From Flavobacteriales bacterium (lineage in GTDB: Bacteria; Bacteroidota; Bacteroidia; Flavobacteriales_F; PHOS-HE28): a stretch of DNA of 64,000 bases. Shown one piece after another: positions 7,642 to 16,828 of this stretch. The position numbers were made by a program, and so were the translations under genes. Each line of letters begins with the position of its first letter. Position 1 is the stretch's first letter. The DNA lies in the NCBI GenBank assembly GCA_016712535.1, contig JADJQW010000002.1, forward strand, positions 1,550,001 to 1,614,000, in the 5' to 3' direction. Below the pieces are notes generated by a model. That model did no database searches. It had not been told where the DNA came from and worked only from the letters and a program-made list of their open reading frames with translations.

Positions 7642-9129
7642 ATGCCGAAACCACACGTCATCACCACCACCGGTCTCTCGCTCGCCGAGTTCGACGCCAT
7701 CCTGCGCGAACGCAAACCCATCGCCCTGGCAAAGGATGCCGTGAGCGCCGTGAAGCGCAGCCATGCCTGGCTGCTGCAGAAACTGAAGGACAGCGACACG
7801 CCGATCTACGGCGTGAACACCGGCTTCGGCGCCTTGCACGACCGCAGCATCGCGAAGCGCGACCTCGCGCAGTTGCAGAAGAACCTGGTGATGAGCCACG
7901 CCTGCGGCAGCGGCGATCCCGTGCCTGCAGAGATCGTGCGCGCCATGCTCGTGCTGAAGGTGCAGAACATGGCCTTCGGCCATAGCGCGGTGGCGCTCAC
8001 CACCGTTCAGCGATTGGTCGACATGTACAATGCCGACGTGCTGCCCGTGGTGCACGAGCGCGGCTCGCTCGGCGCATCGGGCGATCTCGCGCCGCTCGCG
8101 CATCTTGCGCTGCCGCTGCTCGGCCTCGGCGAAGTGGTGATGGGCGGCAAGCGCATGACGAGCGCGGCTGCGTTGAAGAAGCTCGGCTGGTCGCCGCTGG
8201 AGCTTGGTCCGAAGGAAGGCCTCGCGTTGCTCAACGGCACGCAATTCATGAACGCTTACGCCGCGCTGCTCACGGTGAAGAGCATGCGCCTCGCGCACCT
8301 CGCCGACATGATCGCCGCGGTCTCGCTCGATGCCTTCGACGGAAGAATGGAGCCCTTCCATCCCAGCGTGCATGCCGTGCGCCCGCATCCCGGTCAGGCG
8401 CAAGTGGCCGGGCACATCCGCGAACTGCTTGCCGGCAGCGCGATCGCCCTGCGCGAGAAGCACCACGTGCAGGATCCGTATTCGTTCCGCTGCATCCCGC
8501 AGGTGCATGGCGCCAGCCGCGATGCCATCGCGCACGTGGCCACCGTGGTGCAGCGCGAATTGGAGTCCGTCACCGACAACCCGACGGTCTTCGACGATGA
8601 CGACCTGATCATCAGCGCGGGCAATTTCCACGGACAGCCGCTGGCGCTCTCGCTCGACTTCCTCGCCATCGCCATGGCCGAACTGGGCAGCATCAGCGAG
8701 CGGCGCATCTACAAGCTCATCAGCGGTCAGCGCGGATTGCCTCCCTTCCTGGTCGCGAAGAGCGGCTTGAACAGCGGCTTCATGATCCCGCAGTACACGG
8801 CGGCTTCGCTGGTGAGCGCCAACAAGCAGCGGTGCATGCCCAACAGCGTCGATACCATCGACAGCAGCAACGGGCAGGAGGACCACGTGAGCATGGGCGC
8901 CGCAGCGGCGATCAAGACCTGGCAAGTGGTGCACGATGTGGAGCGCGTGCTCGCCATCGAGCTGCTCACCGCCGCGCAAGCATTGGAGTTCCGCAGGCCC
9001 TTGCGCAGCGCGAAGCCCGTGGAAGCGCTCGTGACCGGACTGCGCAAGCGCGTGCCCTTCATCAAGGACGATGTAGTGATGCACGGCCCGATGGAGGCGG
9101 CGCTGGCGATGGTGCGCGAGCTGGCGTGA
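7642..9129 (+). CDS. hutH: Histidine ammonia-lyase
   Basis: This 495-aa enzyme removes ammonia from L-histidine to give urocanate, the first step of histidine degradation. The MIO cofactor tripeptide Ala145-Ser146-Gly147 lies in GSLGASGDLAPLAHL. Other family signatures are YGVNTGFGALHDR near residue 55, LLNGTQFMNAYAALL, QDPYSFRCIPQVHGA, ISAGNFHGQPLALSLDFLAIAM, and the C-terminal EDHVSMGAAAAIKT. Length is normal. No hutU, hutI or hutG is adjacent, so this is a stand-alone copy here. A phenylalanine/tyrosine ammonia-lyase role is conceivable, but the HutH-like motifs favour histidine. Its TGA abuts the stop of the leftward gene exactly. Confidence 0.95.
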   Translation: MPKPHVITTTGLSLAEFDAILRERKPIALAKDAVSAVKRSHAWLLQKLKDSDTPIYGVNTGFGALHDRSIAKRDLAQLQKNLVMSHACGSGDPVPAEIVRAMLVLKVQNMAFGHSAVALTTVQRLVDMYNADVLPVVHERGSLGASGDLAPLAHLALPLLGLGEVVMGGKRMTSAAALKKLGWSPLELGPKEGLALLNGTQFMNAYAALLTVKSMRLAHLADMIAAVSLDAFDGRMEPFHPSVHAVRPHPGQAQVAGHIRELLAGSAIALREKHHVQDPYSFRCIPQVHGASRDAIAHVATVVQRELESVTDNPTVFDDDDLIISAGNFHGQPLALSLDFLAIAMAELGSISERRIYKLISGQRGLPPFLVAKSGLNSGFMIPQYTAASLVSANKQRCMPNSVDTIDSSNGQEDHVSMGAAAAIKTWQVVHDVERVLAIELLTAAQALEFRRPLRSAKPVEALVTGLRKRVPFIKDDVVMHGPMEAALAMVRELA

Positions 9130-9903
9130 TCACTCCACCACGAAGCGCGACGCGCGCTCGCCCGTCGGTGTCCGAACGCTCACGAAATAGGTCCCGGTCG
9201 GCAGGTGGCTGGTGCTGAACTGGCAGCTGGACGGTCCCGTGCGCACGATATCCGCTCCGACGTTCCTTCCGGTCAGGTCCATCACGTTCGTCGCGAGCAG
9301 CCGCTCTTCCCCGCACGAGACGTAGAGTGTGCCTGAATCCTGTCGGATGTGCGCCGTTTTTCTCGCCGCATCCGCAACGCCGAGCGCCGGCATGATGCTG
9401 AAGCCATCGAAATGGCCGGGATTCGGATTGATCGGACCACCGATGAAGCCGGCATTGAGCACGAGGATGGAGGTGTCACCGGCTGCGAGCTCAACGGTAT
9501 CGGTGATGCTCAGGTAAGTCCATGGGAATTGGTTCGTGCCCACGTTCTCCTCCAGCTGGAAGTTGCCGTTGTTCACGGTGCCCAATCCGAAGTAGGCGCC
9601 CAGGCAGATCACATCATCATCGCAACGCACCCAGCCGCTGATGGTGAGCAGGTCCCCATCCTGTACGCCGCTCAACCGCTGGAACAGATAATTCGGGAAG
9701 CAGCCTTTGGCGTGCCCGGACTCTTTGGAGACGGACCATTGGCCCGCCCCAGCTGGTGCCTCGTTCCATGCAATGGGCTGCTCACAGGTCCATTCCCAGC
9801 CCATGAAGCTCTGCACGCCATTCTGCTCGAAGCTGCCATTGATGAGTTGACCTTGGGCGAGGCCCGCGCTGCACAGGCCAACAAAGAGCAGGAGTCGGTT
9901 CAT
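9130..9903 (-). CDS. T9SS cargo protein of unknown function
   Basis: This 257-aa protein starts at the ATG at 9901-9903 (MNRLLLFVGLCSAGLAQGQ, signal peptide); an in-frame start 23 codons upstream adds non-signal sequence. The mature part begins LINGSFEQNGVQSFMGWEW, a form common in secreted carbohydrate-binding-like or PEP-motif-like proteins, followed by a beta-rich domain (DDDVICLGAYFGLGTVNNG). A short type A sorting domain ends the protein (NVMDLTGRNVGADI, LPTGTYFVSVRTPTG). The stop codon shares a TGATCA palindrome with the hutH stop. No enzyme motif is seen. Confidence 0.8.
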   Translation of the reverse strand: MNRLLLFVGLCSAGLAQGQLINGSFEQNGVQSFMGWEWTCEQPIAWNEAPAGAGQWSVSKESGHAKGCFPNYLFQRLSGVQDGDLLTISGWVRCDDDVICLGAYFGLGTVNNGNFQLEENVGTNQFPWTYLSITDTVELAAGDTSILVLNAGFIGGPINPNPGHFDGFSIMPALGVADAARKTAHIRQDSGTLYVSCGEERLLATNVMDLTGRNVGADIVRTGPSSCQFSTSHLPTGTYFVSVRTPTGERASRFVVE

Positions 9904-9985
9904 GGGCTGGTTGCTGTCTGCTGCAATGACGCGCAACGGGACCCAAGCGCTGCCTTCGTTGGGTACGCCCAACCTTTGCTGCGCG

Positions 9986-10636
9986 ATGGATCTCTACCTG
10001 CTCCCCGGCCTAGGTGCCGATGGCCGCCTCTTCAGCAAGCTGAAGTTGCCCGGCCATGAGAAGCACGCGCTGGACTGGCCGCAGATGCCCGATGGCAGCA
10101 CGCTCCGCGACTACGCCGAGGTGCTGGCTCGCCGCGTGGACGCCACGAAGCCGCATGCCCTCATCGGCGTGAGCATGGGCGGCATGGTGGCACAGGAGAT
10201 GGCCATGATCACCAAGCCGGCGCGAACCGTCATCATCAGCAGTTGGAAGGGTCCGCACGAGATGCCCGTGCACCTCCGCTTGCTGCGCGGCACGCATGCG
10301 GAGAAACTGCTCACGCCGGCCTTCATGAAACGCGTGATGCCCGTGGTGCGCTACCAAATGGGATTGGAGACGCCGGAGGACATCGCGCTCTTCGATGCCT
10401 TCACCTCCGCGATGCCATTGGCGCAGCTGCGCATCCAGATCGCCGCAGTGATGGGGTGGGAGGGGCCCGCTCAACCGGTGAAGGGATTGGCCCATATCCA
10501 CGGCGACCAGGACCGGCTGATGCCCTTCGGGTCCATTAAAGGAGCAGAGGTGATCCGGGGCGGAGGGCACTTCATGGTGTTCAACCGCGCCGGCGAGGTC
10601 GGTTCGGCGATACAGAAGGCGCTTTCGTCGATCTAG
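9986..10636 (+). CDS. Alpha/beta hydrolase
   Basis: This 216-aa protein begins MDLYLLPGLGADGRLF; the ATG at 9986 is chosen because the beta-strand and oxyanion segment start there, while a longer frame from 9902 overlaps the divergent gene. The nucleophile elbow GVSMGGM places Ser63 as catalytic serine. A late Asp (IHGDQDRLMPF) and His (GGGHFMVF) complete a plausible triad. The fold class is clear but the substrate is not; small esterases, lipase-like and thioesterase-like enzymes share this layout. A box AACCTTTG lies 8 bp before the start codon. Confidence 0.88.
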   Translation: MDLYLLPGLGADGRLFSKLKLPGHEKHALDWPQMPDGSTLRDYAEVLARRVDATKPHALIGVSMGGMVAQEMAMITKPARTVIISSWKGPHEMPVHLRLLRGTHAEKLLTPAFMKRVMPVVRYQMGLETPEDIALFDAFTSAMPLAQLRIQIAAVMGWEGPAQPVKGLAHIHGDQDRLMPFGSIKGAEVIRGGGHFMVFNRAGEVGSAIQKALSSI

Positions 10637-10762
10637 TTAAAGGCAACGGACCCCGCTAAGCGTTCGTCCATCTACAGCGGCACGGTTGATAACCCGGGCC
10701 AATGACCCCAACCTAGCCTTGAGCGCCCCGGTAGTTTCGCACCCGCAGAATTGCGCCCGTAC

Positions 10763-13700
10763 ATGAGCTTCATTCCCAAAGCCTTGGCCCTCGCGGTCCT
10801 AGGCTTCGCTTGCAGCGAGGTGTGGGCGCAACCGTGCAACCTGAGCGTGAATGCCACGCCGAACAATCCGCAGAGCATCTGCGAAGGGTCATCTGTGCAG
10901 CTCAACTCGAATGTCAGCAATGGCAATGCACCGTACACCTACAACTGGACCCCAATAGCGGGACTGAGCGATCCCGCCATCGCCAACCCGGTGGCCAGCC
11001 CCACCACCAACACGGTGTACACGCTCACCGTGACGGACGACGATGGCTGCACGGACACCGACCAGGTCACCGTGAACGTGAACGCTGCAGCGCCTGCCGC
11101 GCTCACGAGCACGGGCCCCGAGCAGATCACCACGTTCAATGGACTCACCACCTTCAGCATCTGCGATCCCAGCGGCAGCTTCCCGTTCAGCTTCACCGAT
11201 CAGACCGCAGGCGGCACCTCGCGCGCGATCAATTGGGGCGATGGCAGTCCGGTGGTGAACCCCGCGCAGGGCTGGAGCCTGAGCCACACCTACAACCAAG
11301 GGCTGTGGACCATGACCTACACGGTGAACTACGCCAACGGCTGCACGCGCACGCAGCAGTACCAGGTCTTCCTCGGAACGAATCCAGGCGGCGGCATCAG
11401 CACCGATCCCAATACGAACATCTGCACAGGCGCAACGCTGCCCTTCTACATCAACAGCGTGGCCGGCAATTCGCCCGGCACCACCTACATCATCAACTTC
11501 GGCGATGGCAACAGCATCACGCTGAACCACCCTCCGCCAGCGTCGGTCAACCACACCTACCTCACCAGCACTTGCGGACTGCCCGGCGGGCAGCTCAACG
11601 TCACCTTCACCGCGCAGAACCCCTGCGATCAAACGCAAGGGCAGATCGGTCCCATCCGCGTGAGCGAGACGCCGGTAGCGCAGTTCACGCAGAGCACGGA
11701 CACGGCCTGCGTGAACACCACGGTCACCTTCACCGACCAGAGCATCGGCCTCACCGCTCCAGGCTGCGCCACCCCGCCGCGCAACATCTGGAGCATCGCG
11801 CCATTGGCAGGCTGGACCCTCGCGAGCGGAACGCTCGGCAACGACAATGGCCAGCCGGCGAACCCCGGTCTCTGGACCGATGGCAGCACCAGCATCGGCG
11901 TGCAGTTCACCGCGGCCGGCACCTACACCATCACCGACCGCACAGGCAACAGCTGCGGCACGCACACCCTGCAGCGCACGGTTTGCGTGGAAGAGCCGCC
12001 TGTACCATCGTTCACCTTGGTGCCAGCCGTGGGTTGTGCGCCGTTCCAGCCGGTGAATGACAACACCAGCACCTTCGGGCAGAACTGCCTGCTCACGCAC
12101 GAATGGACCTTGAATGGCGTGGCCAGCGCGTGCGGAGGTCCGGCGTGGAGCTTCGCCAGCGGCAACGCGGCCAGCCTTGAGCCGCAGTTCGTGTTCACTG
12201 AGCCCGGCACCTACACCGTGCAGTACCGCGCCATCAATTCGTGCAACGTGGCGCCGGTGCAGCAAGTGATCACCGTGAACGCGCCACCGCAGGTGAACCT
12301 GAACGCGCTCTCCGGCATCTGCGCAGGTCAATGCGTGAATCCATCGGCCGTGGTGCAGCCATGCGGCGCCGCGATCAGCACCTACGCCTGGACCTTCCCC
12401 GGCGGCGCGCCCGCCAATGCGAATACCGCATCGCCGGGACAGGTGTGCTTCGCGAACGCTGGCAACCAGACCATCTCACTCACAGTGACCAATGCGTGCG
12501 GCAACGCCACGGTGAACCAGAACCTCGCCATCGGATCGGCACCGCCGCTGCCGGTGGTGGCCAGCAACAGCCCGGTGTGCGCAGGGCAAACGCTTTCATT
12601 GAGCGCGGCGCTCATCCCCGGCGCCACATTCCAGTGGACGAATCCGCAAGGCGCCGTGATCAGCAATTCGCCTTCGGTGACGATCAACAACGTGAGCGCG
12701 GCGAACGCAGGGGTGTATTCCGTGGTGGCCATCAGCAACGGCTGCACCGGCCCGGCCGCAACGGTGAATGTGCAGGTCATCGCTGCGCCGAACGTGACCG
12801 TGGACCCGCCGAGCGCTGCGATCTGCAATGGACAGAGCACCATGCTCACGGCCAATGGCGCAGGGAACTATCAGTGGTTCATCGGCGCCTTGCAGATCGG
12901 CACGGGGCCCACGCTCACCACCTCTCCGGCGTTGACCACGATCTACACGGTGAGCGGCGATCTCGGTGGCTGTCCCGGAAGCGCTACGGTGACGGTGACT
13001 GTATATCCCTTGCCGCTCGTGAATGCGGGCGCTGACCAGACCTTCTGCGATCAAGCGATCCCCGTGAACCTCGTCGGGAACCCCGCACCCGGGACCTGGA
13101 GCGGTGCGGGTGTCACGGCGGGCGGCGTCTTCACGCCCACGCCCGGTCAATTGGGCACGGTCACCTTGACCTACACGCACACCAACGCCAACGGTTGCAC
13201 CAGTTCGGATCCCGTGGACATCACGGTGCAGCCCGTGCCGGTGTTCGCCGATGCGGGGCCCGATGCCACGATCTGCCAGGGCAACACGCCGGTGCAACTC
13301 AATGGATGGAGCCCTGCGGGCGGCACTTGGGTGGGCGCTGGCGCGGGCGGATGGTTCACGCCCAGCAACACGGGCAATTTCAATGTCACCTACAACTATG
13401 GAACGGGCACTTGCGCCACCAGCGATCAAGTGGTGGTGAGCGTGGTCCCGGCGACCTTGCTGAACGTGATGCCCGCCTTCGCGCAATGCGCCGATGAAGC
13501 CCCGACTGCGCTCGTGGGCAATCCGGCCGGCGGCGCCTGGACGGGCAACGGCGTGAGCGGCCCGCCGTGGCAATTCGATCCCGGTTCAGCGGCACAGGGA
13601 ACGCACACGCTCACCTACACCTTCAACAATGCGAACGGCTGCGTCTCCTCGGCCACGGTGAGCGCCACGGTGAACCCCTTGCCCAACGTGAACGCCGGGC

Positions 13701-16700
13701 CCGATGTGGTGCTCTGCGATCAACCCATCCCGTACCAGCTCAGCGGGGCGCCCGCTGGCGGCACTTGGAGCGGCAGCACCATCGCGGTGACGCCCACCGG
13801 TGAGATCACCCCCAACGGCGTGGCCACTGACGTGCTCACCTACAGCTTCACGGATGGCAACGGCTGCACGGCCAGCAATCAGCTCACGGTCGATATCCAG
13901 CCCATCATCAACCCGGCCTTTGCGGGGAACGACACCAGCGTCTGCGTGAACAGCGGCGCATTGCAGTTGAATGGCTCGCCCATCGGCGGCACCTGGAGCG
14001 GTTCTCCGCAAGTGACGGCCGGCGGCTCCTTGAGCACGAACGTGCCGGGCTCGTACACGCTCACCTATTCGTTCGGAACGGCCACGTGCCTCCTGCAGGA
14101 CCAGATCAACGTGGTGGTGAATGCGCTGCCGGTGGTCGATGCGGGCACCGACATCAGCGTGTGCCTCGATGGCGGCGTGCAGCTGCTCACCGCCGATCCG
14201 CCCGGAGGCACCTGGAGCGGGGCAGGCGTGGATGCGGCCGGCAACTTCGACCCGACGCTCGCGCTGCCCGGCGGCAATCCGGTCACCTACGATTACACCG
14301 ATCCGCTCACGGGCTGCAGCAATAGCGATGGTGCCACGGTCACCGTGCAATCGCTCCCCGTGGCGGGCTTCACCAATGCGCCGGTGGCCTGCGCCAATGT
14401 GCCCTTCCAGTTCACCAACACCAGCGCGAACTACAGCGGCTCGGAGTGGGACTTCGGAGATGGCGGCGGCTCGATCGCTGATTCGCCTTTCCATGTGTTC
14501 ACGGCAACCGGATCCTACGACGTGACGCTCGTGGTGAGCACCGGCGCCAATTGCACCGACACGATCATGAGCACCGTGCTGGTGTGGGACGTGCCCGATG
14601 CGGAACCCGTGCTCTCCACCGATAACGGTTGCGGCCCGCTCACGATCGACTTCGACAACAATTCGGTGGGCGATGGCCTGAGCTATTGGTGGGACTTCGG
14701 CGGGCTGGGGACAAGCGCCCTTCAATGGCCGCCGCCCTTCACCTTCCCGATGGATCCGCAGGATGCGATCGTCTACCCCGTGACGCTCACCGCCAGCAAT
14801 GCCTGCGGAATGGATGCGCAGACGATCAATGTCACGGTGATGCCTTCGCCCACTGCGGTCTTCGGCCCGAACGTGGATGAGCACTGCGCCTTCAGCCAGG
14901 TGCCCTTCGCGAACGTGAGCTTCGGCCTGCCCGACAGCTTCCAATGGGACTTCGGCGATGGCGCCACGAGCACTTCGGCGGCAACGATCGTCACGCACGC
15001 CTACGCGGCCGACACGGTGAACACGCCGTACACGATCACGCTCATCGCCAGCAATGCCTGCGGAAGCGACACCGCGCAGTACACGATCACGGTGCTGCCC
15101 AATCAGGTCACCTCCTTCTTCAACCTGGATCCCGTGCAAGGCTGCGCGCCGCTCACTGTGGAGCTCACGCACATCACCGCTGGCGATACCGCGCTGTACT
15201 GGACGCTCGGCGATGGCAACGTGAGCATCGCGGCTGACCTTTCGCACACCTACAACCTGCCAGGCACCTACACCGTCACGCTTGAGGCCTTCGGCTGCGG
15301 CTATGACAGCTACAGTCAGGAGGTGACGGTGTTCCCCGCGCCTTCGCCCGCGTTCAGCGTGGCGCCTCAGGGCACTTGCGTGGGCGGGGAGTTCACCTTC
15401 ACGAACACCTCGCCCGGCATCAGCGGCTCGCAGTGGGACTTCGGTGATGGGACCACCAGCACGCTCACCTCACCCACGCACAGCTACGCCACCAGCGGGG
15501 TCTTCCCGGTCACGCTCACCGTCACGAGCGCGCTCAATGGATGCACCGCCACCATCGCCCAATTCGTGAATGTGAGCATCACCCCGGTGGCCGCATTCAC
15601 GCCGATGCCCGACAACGGCTGTATCGACCTCGACGTGGCCTTCACGAACCAGAGCACCGGCGCCAGTTTCTACCAGTGGAGCTTCGGCGATGGCAATACC
15701 AGCGGCCTGGCAGAGCCCTTCCACACCTACACGCAGGCAGGCACCTACACGGTGACCATGATCGCCGAGAACGTGAACGGCTGCGCCGATACGGTGAGCC
15801 TGAACGTGGTGGCCCATCCGCTGCCGGATGCGCTCTTCACGCTCTCTCAGGCGCAGAGCTGCGTATCGCCGGTCACGATCCAGTCGATCAATGCATCGCA
15901 AGGCGCCATCGGGTATTCGTGGGACCTCGGCAATGGCCAGACCTCCTTGCTGAACCAGCCGGCCATCACCTTCGATGCGCCCGGCACCTATACCGTAACG
16001 CTCACGGCACTGAACCAGTACGGTTGCACGGATACGCACGCCGTTGACTTCACGGTGCATCCCACGCCGGAGGCTGCCTTCACTGCCCAGCCGCAGCCCG
16101 CGTGCGAAGGGCGCCCCATCGAGTTCGTCAATCAATCGCTCAACGCTTCCTCGTTCCGCTGGCGCTTCGGCGATGGCAGTCAGAGCAACGCCGATGCGCC
16201 CTTGCACAGCTATGCCCAGCCGGGGCAGTACACGGTGACGCTCATCGCCACGGGCGCCGGCGGATGCACCGATACGCTGATCGCCGTGAACGCGATCACG
16301 GTGAACCCGACGCCGATCGCGGATTTCACCGGCGATACCCTGGTGAGCGTGCGCAACGCCATCCAGTTCAGCAACCTGAGCCAGGGCGCCGTGCTCTACA
16401 CCTGGGATTTCGGCGATGGTGAAGGCAGCGATGAGACGCACCCGCTGCACCTTTTCCCGGCCGATGGCGGCCTCTTCACCGTGTGCCTCGTGGCGGTGAA
16501 CGAGTTCACCTGCCCGGATACGATCTGCAAGATCCAGCCCGTGGGCAGCGACCCGATGATCTTCGTCCCCAACACCTTCACCCCGAACAACGACGACCGC
16601 AACGAGGTGTTCCGGCCGATCATCGCCGGCTATGAAGGCTGGCGCTACAAGCTCACCATCTTCGATCGCTGGGGCCTGGCGATCTGGAGCACCGAGGACC

Positions 16701-16828
16701 GGAACGTGGGTTGGGACGGCCGCAAGGATGGCGCAGAGCCGGTGATCGACGTGTACGTGTGGAAGGTGATCGTGGAGCGCGACGGCGATGCCCGCGATTT
16801 CATCGGGCACGTCACGCTATTGCGTTGA
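10763..16828 (+). CDS. Giant PKD-repeat surface protein with type B T9SS sorting domain
   Basis: This 2021-aa protein starts at ATG 10763 with a signal peptide ending EVWAQ. The N-terminal half has Ig-like and PKD-like modules (INWGDGSPVV, IINFGDGNS) and about six copies of a strand pair of the form GGTWSGAGV with LTYTHTNANGC. The C-terminal half carries about nine PKD domains with the hallmark W-x-F-G-D-G (SEWDFGDGGG, FQWDFGDGAT, SQWDFGDGTT, YQWSFGDGNT, YTWDFGDGEG). The last 90 residues are a type B / gliding-motility C-terminal domain (IFVPNTFTPNNDDRN, LTIFDRWGLAIWS, WDGRKDG, YVWKVIVE). Such proteins are surface adhesins or matrix components; SprB, the gliding adhesin, shares this CTD type. 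Low-complexity composition makes internal duplications likely. Confidence 0.95.
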   Translation: MSFIPKALALAVLGFACSEVWAQPCNLSVNATPNNPQSICEGSSVQLNSNVSNGNAPYTYNWTPIAGLSDPAIANPVASPTTNTVYTLTVTDDDGCTDTDQVTVNVNAAAPAALTSTGPEQITTFNGLTTFSICDPSGSFPFSFTDQTAGGTSRAINWGDGSPVVNPAQGWSLSHTYNQGLWTMTYTVNYANGCTRTQQYQVFLGTNPGGGISTDPNTNICTGATLPFYINSVAGNSPGTTYIINFGDGNSITLNHPPPASVNHTYLTSTCGLPGGQLNVTFTAQNPCDQTQGQIGPIRVSETPVAQFTQSTDTACVNTTVTFTDQSIGLTAPGCATPPRNIWSIAPLAGWTLASGTLGNDNGQPANPGLWTDGSTSIGVQFTAAGTYTITDRTGNSCGTHTLQRTVCVEEPPVPSFTLVPAVGCAPFQPVNDNTSTFGQNCLLTHEWTLNGVASACGGPAWSFASGNAASLEPQFVFTEPGTYTVQYRAINSCNVAPVQQVITVNAPPQVNLNALSGICAGQCVNPSAVVQPCGAAISTYAWTFPGGAPANANTASPGQVCFANAGNQTISLTVTNACGNATVNQNLAIGSAPPLPVVASNSPVCAGQTLSLSAALIPGATFQWTNPQGAVISNSPSVTINNVSAANAGVYSVVAISNGCTGPAATVNVQVIAAPNVTVDPPSAAICNGQSTMLTANGAGNYQWFIGALQIGTGPTLTTSPALTTIYTVSGDLGGCPGSATVTVTVYPLPLVNAGADQTFCDQAIPVNLVGNPAPGTWSGAGVTAGGVFTPTPGQLGTVTLTYTHTNANGCTSSDPVDITVQPVPVFADAGPDATICQGNTPVQLNGWSPAGGTWVGAGAGGWFTPSNTGNFNVTYNYGTGTCATSDQVVVSVVPATLLNVMPAFAQCADEAPTALVGNPAGGAWTGNGVSGPPWQFDPGSAAQGTHTLTYTFNNANGCVSSATVSATVNPLPNVNAGPDVVLCDQPIPYQLSGAPAGGTWSGSTIAVTPTGEITPNGVATDVLTYSFTDGNGCTASNQLTVDIQPIINPAFAGNDTSVCVNSGALQLNGSPIGGTWSGSPQVTAGGSLSTNVPGSYTLTYSFGTATCLLQDQINVVVNALPVVDAGTDISVCLDGGVQLLTADPPGGTWSGAGVDAAGNFDPTLALPGGNPVTYDYTDPLTGCSNSDGATVTVQSLPVAGFTNAPVACANVPFQFTNTSANYSGSEWDFGDGGGSIADSPFHVFTATGSYDVTLVVSTGANCTDTIMSTVLVWDVPDAEPVLSTDNGCGPLTIDFDNNSVGDGLSYWWDFGGLGTSALQWPPPFTFPMDPQDAIVYPVTLTASNACGMDAQTINVTVMPSPTAVFGPNVDEHCAFSQVPFANVSFGLPDSFQWDFGDGATSTSAATIVTHAYAADTVNTPYTITLIASNACGSDTAQYTITVLPNQVTSFFNLDPVQGCAPLTVELTHITAGDTALYWTLGDGNVSIAADLSHTYNLPGTYTVTLEAFGCGYDSYSQEVTVFPAPSPAFSVAPQGTCVGGEFTFTNTSPGISGSQWDFGDGTTSTLTSPTHSYATSGVFPVTLTVTSALNGCTATIAQFVNVSITPVAAFTPMPDNGCIDLDVAFTNQSTGASFYQWSFGDGNTSGLAEPFHTYTQAGTYTVTMIAENVNGCADTVSLNVVAHPLPDALFTLSQAQSCVSPVTIQSINASQGAIGYSWDLGNGQTSLLNQPAITFDAPGTYTVTLTALNQYGCTDTHAVDFTVHPTPEAAFTAQPQPACEGRPIEFVNQSLNASSFRWRFGDGSQSNADAPLHSYAQPGQYTVTLIATGAGGCTDTLIAVNAITVNPTPIADFTGDTLVSVRNAIQFSNLSQGAVLYTWDFGDGEGSDETHPLHLFPADGGLFTVCLVAVNEFTCPDTICKIQPVGSDPMIFVPNTFTPNNDDRNEVFRPIIAGYEGWRYKLTIFDRWGLAIWSTEDRNVGWDGRKDGAEPVIDVYVWKVIVERDGDARDFIGHVTLLR

